Source: Bidens hawaiensis
Taxonomy: Eukaryota; Streptophyta; Magnoliopsida; Asterales; Asteraceae
Direction: 5' to 3'
Length of the DNA: 64,000 bases
Assembly (NCBI GenBank): GCA_021521415.1
Contig: JAIQDT010000168.1
Span: 2,488,501-2,552,500, forward strand
The notes under the pieces are model-generated. The model worked only from the letters and a program-made list of their open reading frames with translations, ran no database searches and had not been told where the DNA came from. The first letter of the stretch is position 1; each line of letters begins with the position of its first letter. A program made the translations under genes and the position numbers. Below are positions 59,001 to 64,000 of this stretch, in pieces.

Positions 59001-60071
59001 GAAAAGATTCACTTCGCCCTTCTTTAAGTCTTCATTCTTTTTGAACCCCTGCAACCAATTGCAAATATGAGTTCCACATCCGGTATCCAATACCCATGTG
59101 TTAGAAGAAATAAGATTTAGCTCAACATTAATCATAAAGACATTACCCGAGGTATGCGCCGCATTCCTCTTGTCTTTTAGCTCTTTTAGGTAGACCGGGC
59201 AATTGCGTTTCCAGTGTCCGGTCTCCCCACAACCAAAACAAGGATCATCCTTATGACCCCTTGGTTCCACAACCTTTTGTTTCTTTGCCATAACCGGTGA
59301 TTTGCCCTTACCCTTAAGATGCATAGGGGGACCCTTCCTTTTAGCTACCTTAGCCTTAAGATTGGGTTGAGATCGATTCTTGGATCTACCTTCATTGATT
59401 GCAAACACGGGTAAAACCCTTTTGCCCATGCTCGCCTCGGCTGTTTTAAGCATTGAGTGAAGTTCTCCAATGGTTTTGTCCCACCCGTTCATGTTATAAT
59501 TTAACACGAAAGTGTCGAACCTTTTCGACAAAGAGTTAAGGATCAAATCCGTTGCTAACTCATTTGAGATGGGACAATTGAGCTTAGTGAGCCGATCAAT
59601 ATAACTTTTCATCTTAAGTACATAAGATGAAACTGGTTGACTATCATCCATTCTACATGCATGTAAGGCTCGAACCGTTTCGAACCTTTCCACTCTCGAT
59701 TGCTTAAGGAACATTTCCTTAAGTTGAGTAATCATGTCGTACGCATTATGGTTTTCGAAATCCTTTTGGATTTCGGGAACCATAGTCGCCAACATGAGGC
59801 ATGATACTTGAATGGAATCTTCCGTGAGTTTGACCCAATTCATGTATTCGACCTCAGTTCCCTCTTCCGGTTCTTCGGGGATAGGTGTTTCCAAAACATG
59901 ATATAATTTTTCTTGTTTTAGAACAATCCTTAAATTTCGGAACCAATCCGAAAAGTTATTGTGGTTAAGACGGTCTTTAGCGAGAATAGATCGGAGAGAT
60001 ACGTTTTGGACGTTAGGGATAATGTTGTCGTCGACGTGTGTGGCCATCTGCAGAATTTTAAATAAGTTCAT
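56031..60071 (-). CDS. Intact copia gag-pol polyprotein (1346 codons)
   Basis: One frame carries every domain. Gag to about residue 230; zinc knuckle CFGCGETGHWKRNC at 278-291; protease with WVLDTGCGTHIC at about 326-337; integrase with HCRLGHINKNR, CESCIQGKM, HTDVCGPF, TFTDDFSRYGY and RSDRGGEYLS; RT with QMDVKTAFLNGYLEEDVHMV, SIYGLKQASRMWNHRF and the active site LYVDDILLFG; RNase H with GYVDASFQTDRDDS and STTESEYIAAS, ending HKVHTDQNIADPLTKLLDRP. The likely start is the second Met (60047, MATHVDDNIIPN); eight codons lie upstream. No stop or frameshift. The product would be cut by its own protease, form particles with gag, copy the RNA and insert the DNA. With the near-identical LTRs this is the best candidate for a mobile element in the window. 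Confidence 0.95.
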   Translation of the reverse strand: MNLFKILQMATHVDDNIIPNVQNVSLRSILAKDRLNHNNFSDWFRNLRIVLKQEKLYHVLETPIPEEPEEGTEVEYMNWVKLTEDSIQVSCLMLATMVPEIQKDFENHNAYDMITQLKEMFLKQSRVERFETVRALHACRMDDSQPVSSYVLKMKSYIDRLTKLNCPISNELATDLILNSLSKRFDTFVLNYNMNGWDKTIGELHSMLKTAEASMGKRVLPVFAINEGRSKNRSQPNLKAKVAKRKGPPMHLKGKGKSPVMAKKQKVVEPRGHKDDPCFGCGETGHWKRNCPVYLKELKDKRNAAHTSGNVFMINVELNLISSNTWVLDTGCGTHICNWLQGFKKNEDLKKGEVNLFMGNGARVHVVARGDFTLSLPSGLEVVLKNVLYAPSLTRNIISVHLLRQCNFDFKFVGSEMHVSSNGIFYFKAVPNNGIYELVHDNTSNSSLYQTSTKRLKKGLSDSYIWHCRLGHINKNRINTLQKNGLLKTNELGSFDECESCIQGKMTKEPFKGTNERAKDLLGIIHTDVCGPFKPTSRNSERYFITFTDDFSRYGYVYLMKHKHEAFEMFKEFQNEVQNQLNRTIKVLRSDRGGEYLSDTFQSHLRDCGIISQLTPPGTPQHNGVSERRNRTLLDMVRSMMARSSLPPSFWGYALLTAARILNMAPTKKVDRIPYEVWHGKVPSFSYLRIWGCIVYVKRDTPNKLEARSIRCVFIGYPKDDIGYIFYDPSEQRVFVSRKGYFLETRFLMEGPSEKRVELEEVQESLDDTQLVDTSFQHEDVEDDQMVDHTHVARRSSRVSQPPKRYGFLVDDCYLIDSDEPISYKDAMSQPDCDKWLEAMSAEMQSMHDNQVWELVDRPLNSKLVGCKWVFKKKTDMHGNLDTYKARLVAKGFTQTQGIDYDETFSPVAMLKSIRILFAIAAHFDYEIWQMDVKTAFLNGYLEEDVHMVQPEGFVDPSNPDKVCKLRKSIYGLKQASRMWNHRFNEEIKAFGFVQNGDEACVYKWASGSIDMFLILYVDDILLFGNDIPSMENVKAWLSSRFSIKDLGEATYILGIKVYRDRQRKLIGLNQSAYIDKILKRFRMENSKKGLVPIPRGTVLSSSQSPSSKEEQDRMKHVPYASAIGSIMYAMMCTRPDVSYALSITSRYQHNPGDSHWMAVKNILKYLRRTKDMFLIYGSGEEELVVKGYVDASFQTDRDDSRSQSGYVFILNGGAVSWKSSKQDVVALSTTESEYIAASMAAQEAAWMKKFIMDLGIISSIQEPLEIFCDNEGAIAQIKEPRAHQKTRHIERRFNYIRDEVEKRKICIHKVHTDQNIADPLTKLLDRPKHEGHVCALGLRYSSEWI

Positions 60072-60156
60072 TTTAGTGTTTTAACCTTTTAATTATTAAT
60101 ACCCTTTTATATAATTAATAATTAAAATCTAGAATCCAACGATAAACCCAACTCCG

Positions 60157-60466
60157 GTTAGGTGACCTTTTTCCCTTTGTCGGTTTATCAAGGTAGTTAT
60201 TCATAACAATTGCAAACCCTTTTGCAACTTCTAGAATTTATGGGACCGGTTCGAAATCATATTTCGTGTTGGCATGTTTATCCCATCAACACCCATTAGA
60301 CCCCATGCTTGGGTGACCCTCTTCACATGGTTCTAATTTAAGTTGTCCTACTTGTATCAACTTGTAATATTAACATACAAATGGTTAGGTGACCTTTTTC
60401 CCATTTATATGCCAATATTACCTTAACATGTTAATTTACTCTATGCGGTTAGGTGACCTTTTTCCC
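60157..60466 (-). repeat. Three identical 20-mers in the copia C leader
   Basis: GGTTAGGTGACCTTTTTCCC occurs at 60157-60176, 60383-60402 and 60447-60466. A weaker relative (GGGTGACCCTCTTC) is near 60311. On the element RNA it reads as a purine run followed by GGTCACC. Confidence 0.93.
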
Positions 60467-61463
60467 ACTAAGAGCTTACTAATATGTTAAGTGTTATACA
60501 AAAGGATGGTGTTTAACTTATTATCCTTAATTTTAAAGGGATTTTTAGTTTTAATAATTCTAGATATAAAACTTTAAATCATGTTCTAACATGCATTTAG
60601 AAACATGATTTTGAAACCATTTTCAAAACTAATTTATAATAAAACCATTTTTATTATGGGCGTGAGACGGCTAGTTAATAATTCCATTTTATTAAACTAC
60701 GTGTCACGTAATTATCGATAATTATTAGAACCCGTTTTATGCTTTGTTAATTAATTCTATGTGACGGAGTTGATATCCTAATATCTAACAACCACACAAT
60801 CAAACAATCAATCAACAAGCATACAAAACAATATATACTAGACACGAGCCACTAAGTTAGACCACACTTGTTAGCCGAAACAAGTGTGTGTCTTAGGTCC
60901 AATCCTAAGGGACACATGACACATGGATGTTGTAGCTCCCACTCGATCCCGCATCCAAATGCTTCGAGCATCTTCTTCAACCTTGTTGTGATCCATTGGG
61001 CTTGAACTTGGGCCTTAGCTTCCATAAGCTTCCACTTGGGCTCAATTGGTGGGCTTAGGTCCTTTTGGGCTTGAATCCCTTAATGGGCTTGTGAAACCCA
61101 TTATGACCATACCCGGCCCAATTAGGCCCAAACTTCCAACTTTGCAATCTTCTTAAATTTTACAAAATTAAATGTCCTAATACATTTTTTTCTATAAAAT
61201 AAAGATATTACAAATTACCTATTTATTACATACCCATATGAATAAATAATTACAAAATAGCCCCTAATAAATTATTACAAACCGATACTTTGAATAATAA
61301 ATTACAATCACAACATCAACCACAAACAAAACATCCATTTGGTCTACGGCTCGGTCTAGTACTAACAAACATAACCCGATATGTCATAGGAACCCGTTCC
61401 AAAAACCCCTTTGCTTTATCGGGCCTAGCCCAACCCATTTGGGCTTGACCCAATAACAAGATT

Positions 61464-61655
61464 ATGGGCCTCGGCCCAATTAAAAACTGCATGGGCTCGG
61501 CCCAAATAAAACTATATGGGCTCGGCCCAATAATAACCATGGGCTCGGTCCATTTAAAACTTTATGGGCTCGGCCCAATAAAATTTTATGGGCTCGGCCC
61601 AAATAACCAAAATGGGCTTCGGCCCAAATTCACCCGAATTGGGCTTCGGCCCATT
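61464..61655 (-). repeat. Ladder of TGGGC..GCCCA palindromes in the copia C leader
   Basis: ATGGGCTCGGCCCAA or a close form starts at 61464, 61491, 61516, 61539, 61564, 61589, 61612 and 61638, spaced 23-27 bp. Each is a short stem (TGGGC/GCCCA) with a three- or four-base loop; the copy at 61539 has one arm changed (GGTCCA). Confidence 0.93.
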
Positions 61656-61808
61656 TGCCCGGTTTTTTTTTTTTTTTTTTTTTTTGAACAAAGCCAAAAA
61701 CAATAACAAGATTAAATACAAAAATATCATGCATGTTAATTTTTGTATAAAATCTTTCAAGGGGAAAATAAAAAAACCGAGAACCCGAAGCTTAGTTTCC
61801 CGTATCCC

Positions 61809-61822
61809 GGCTCTTGATGCCA
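61809..61822 (-). promoter_or_regulatory. PBS-like site of copia C, not the standard sequence
   Basis: Two bases from the LTR the minus strand reads TGGCATCAAGAGCC. The usual initiator-Met PBS is TGGTATCAGAGCC, so this has T to C and one extra A. The position is right; the tRNA used is uncertain. Confidence 0.65.
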
Positions 61823-61824
61823 TT

Positions 61825-62400
61825 TGTTGGGTTTCTATGGAATTTACAAACTTAGTTAACCGTTTAACTAGTTATAATTAATGCGGAAACGTGATAGACA
61901 AACTAACCATATGAACAACCTAGTTTATTCATTGCAAGATTACCAATAATCTATTTACTAGAAACCCGAAGCTAGGATCACATGATACGGGAACAACTAA
62001 ACTATCAAAGCATATAAACACTTACAATCTTAACCCTTTAAGAGTTTAGTAGGTGGTTGAAGAAGATGATGATGAATGCAAGACTTTCAAAGGAAAACTC
62101 TCAAACCGAATATACCCCGAGCCTCCAACACGCACCGAGCTATGCTAGGGAGCTTGAACACGAAAAACCCGAGCCTTTTTTCCTTCCCTTCTTGGCCGTG
62201 AGGTAGAGAAGAAAAAGAAAAGAAGTTTTTTTTTTTTTGTTTATGATTACTTGAAAGTTGCAAACACTTGATCATTATTTATCCTCACATGCAAACACCA
62301 TCACATGGGTTTATACAAGTCCACACTCCACCCTTTTGCATGTTAATAATTTGACCAAGTTAGTGGGGTGTGGGGCCCACCCAAAACCGGCCCCAATATT

Positions 62401-62438
<38 letters not shown>

Positions 62439-62763
62439 TTTATATATTTTATACTTTATAAAATATATAAACACCCCATCTTTTATAAACCATTTTATAA
62501 AAGAATACATAGTTAAATAATTATTCCAATAATAATTATTTGAATAAATAAATTAACCAATTAATTATTTAATACTTTCAAGTAATTATTCAGAAACCCG
62601 TTTTTCTGAATGTGTCGTGTTCTGTATTTGTCATATAGATCTTATCTTAACAAATACATAATTGGTGTGTGTCTAACTCGTTATTGGGTATGACCCGACT
62701 TGGATCAAACATAACTAGCCACATTAACTTAATTATGTGTCTCGGGCATACGATATTCCAACA
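61825..62763 (-). mobile_element. 5' LTR of copia C
   Basis: Near-identical to 54317-55251, with the T run longer by about four and another by about one. Right GCTTC follows at 62764-62768. Confidence 0.96.
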
Positions 62764-63764
62764 GCTTCGAGTCTGCCAGCATAGTTCTGGCTCATTCAAT
62801 TAACGTTCGGTTCTTCCTTTCAGCCACTCCATTCTGTTGCGGAGTATACGGAGCGCTGTATTGATGTTCAATTCCTTTCTGAAGACAGAAGATTTCCATT
62901 TCAAAGTTCTTGAACTCTGTCCCATTGTCACTTCTGATGTATTTAACTGATTTACTCATGACGTTCTCAACCTTAGTAATTAGATTCTTCACCATTTGAG
63001 CCGTCTCATCTTTAGATTTCAGAAAATATACCCACGAATATCGCGAGTAGTCATCAGTGATCACCAAGCAGTAAGAAGTACCTCCTAGACTTTTTACATT
63101 CACGGGACCGAAGAGATCCATATGAAGTAGTTCTAGAGTACCGACAATTGAATTGATCTTCTTGGTGAGATGGGATTTCTTGTGTTGTTTTCCCTTCTTG
63201 CATGCTATGCATTTGTCTTCAAAGTTAAAACTCTTTAAGGGAACGCCCATCACAAGCCCATTCTTGACAATGAAGTTCATCTTCCGAAGATGAATGTGTC
63301 CCATTCTCCTGTGCCATAATTCTGATTCTGATTCGTTTGCTTTTGTCATTAAACAAGATTCTCCAGTGGCCATTTCAGTAGACCTCATATCCATCACATA
63401 TGTATTCGTGTCACGTGGAGCTTTCATAACTATCCATTCGTCTGGTATCTGAAAACCAGGCTTTAATACGATCGCTTCGTTCTTCGTGAAATGGACAGTG
63501 TAATCTTTATCACAAATCTGCGACACACTCAGCAGATTGTGCTTTAATTCCTCCACAAAATTCACATTCTCAAGTGTCATCCTTCCATTTGACACTGTTC
63601 CTCTACCAGTAATCCTTCCTCCGCTTTCACCAGCAAAACTAACTCTCGCTCCCTGAACAGGTTTTAAGTCGTGCAACAAGTGTTTGTTGCCCGTCATGTG
63701 CCGGGAACAGCCGCTATCTACAATCCAAAGATTGTTGGCAGCCCTGTTCAACTGTTCCTGCACA
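62764..63764 (-). pseudogene. pol of SIRE-like copia D, first part: protease and integrase
   Basis: Begins after the acceptor-like block: LWIVDSGCSRHMTGN is the aspartic protease motif (DSG), followed by LKHNLLSVSQICDKDY. Integrase follows with LWHRRMGHIHLRKM, CIACKKGKQHKKS, LLHMDLFGPV, ITDDYSRYSWVYFL and IRSDNGTEFKN. After YTPQQNGVAERKNRTLIE a single TGA stop is at 62792-62794; the same frame then goes on to the GCTTC break and resumes at 54316. Apart from that stop and the insertion, the pol reading is clean. Confidence 0.92.
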
Positions 63765-63780
63765 ATAAAACAAAGAATTA
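63758..63780 (-). promoter_or_regulatory. Splice-acceptor-like block before copia D protease
   Basis: On the minus strand a TAA stop (63778-63780) is followed by TTCTTTGTTTTATTGTGCAG and GAACAG, then the protease frame. It matches the block at 46340-46361 in copia B in content and spacing. Confidence 0.5.
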
Positions 63781-64000
63781 GAATCTTGGGACCCAAGACC
63801 AATTGGTCTTGGATCGATACGTCCCGTACCCTGGCTTTCTCAAGTTAGCATCAGGATAGTTCCTGTAAGTCCTGTTAGGAAATCTCCTTGCAGATTGAGT
63901 GTAATGCCTCCCAAACCTATGTGAATTGAAAGTGTTATATCTTGTGGTTTGGTTGAAAAACTGAGGTTTGTTTTTATGAAAACTTGAATTAGTTACATTT
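63778..64000 (-). pseudogene. End of the gag side of copia D, runs off the window
   Basis: The minus-strand frame from the window end reads an Asn/Arg/Tyr-rich stretch (for example FFNQTTRYNTFNSHRFGR and RFPNRTYRNYPDANLRKPGY) and ends with NWSWVPRF before TAA at 63778-63780. This is the low-complexity linker between nucleocapsid and protease in SIRE-like elements. It may be intact further upstream; only this part is visible. Confidence 0.65.

Larger units (their letters stand above)
60072..61808 (-). other. Copia C leader (1.7 kb) with two repeat systems
   Basis: Untranslated region between the PBS and gag. Nearer gag it holds three identical 20-mers (60157, 60383, 60447). Nearer the PBS it holds a ladder of TGGGC..GCCCA palindromes (61464-61655), plus more scattered TGGGC/GGCCCA words at about 60990-61130. 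The leader is long for a copia element and has no sizeable ORF. Confidence 0.8.
54317..62763 (-). mobile_element. Copia C, complete young Ty1/copia element (8447 bp)
   Basis: Two LTRs (935 and 939 bp) that, by my reading, differ by one substitution (T at 55121, A at 62633) and by homopolymer lengths; a 5-bp target duplication; a PPT; a PBS-like site; and an uninterrupted gag-pol. All parts needed for independent movement are present. By sequence style it belongs near the Angela/TAR/Tork group (lineage from memory). It is minus strand and lies inside the pol of copia D. Confidence 0.94.

Overview
This window looks like a stretch of repeat-dense plant nuclear DNA. It is AT-rich, has no bacterial-style operons, and I found no convincing single-copy host gene. 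Almost all of it is LTR retrotransposons, many inserted into one another. The lineages (Tekay/Del-like Ty3/gypsy, SIRE-like and Angela/TAR-like Ty1/copia) point to a eudicot. An Asteraceae genome is my guess from the general look of the elements and has low confidence. Boundaries come from TG..CA LTR ends, primer-binding sites (PBS, mostly initiator-Met type), polypurine tracts (PPT) and target-site duplications (TSD) read directly.

Layout. 1-11215: a decayed minus-strand gypsy element G1 (3' LTR cut by the window edge, rotten gag-pol, PBS, 2.9-kb 5' LTR) sitting in a copia LTR remnant. 11216-15565: unassigned DNA, LTR fragments and a gypsy element cut down to part of its RT. 15566-19447: two SIRE-like copia copies on the plus strand (A and B), each with an LTR and gag. 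19448-43379: a 24-kb minus-strand gypsy block inserted in the gag of copia B with TSD TCTGT. It has three LTRs and two internal regions (LTR-internal-LTR-internal-LTR), and its middle LTR is split by a 5-kb element, NA1 (TSD AGGGC). 43380-46554: the rest of copia B gag and the start of its protease. 46555 to about 51130: NA2, a relative of NA1 with an intact 928-codon ORF of unknown function. About 51130-64000: a minus-strand SIRE-like copia D, whose pol is split by an almost pristine 8.4-kb copia C (TSD GCTTC, intact 1346-codon gag-pol, nearly identical LTRs).

Best candidates for something undescribed: (1) the NA1/NA2 family, LTR elements with PBS and PPT but no protease, RT or integrase, carrying one long conserved protein and many hairpins built on GCGAAGTT in both leader and LTR; (2) the three-LTR gypsy concatemer with an extra coiled-coil, acidic ORF in front of gag; (3) the leader of copia C, with about eight TGGGC/GCCCA palindromes and three identical 20-mers; (4) a conserved stop, pyrimidine tract and TTGTGCAGGAAC block in front of protease in both SIRE-like copias.

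Functionally, only copia C looks able to supply its own full replication machinery. NA2 keeps an intact ORF but has lost its PBS-side LTR. The rest is decayed.
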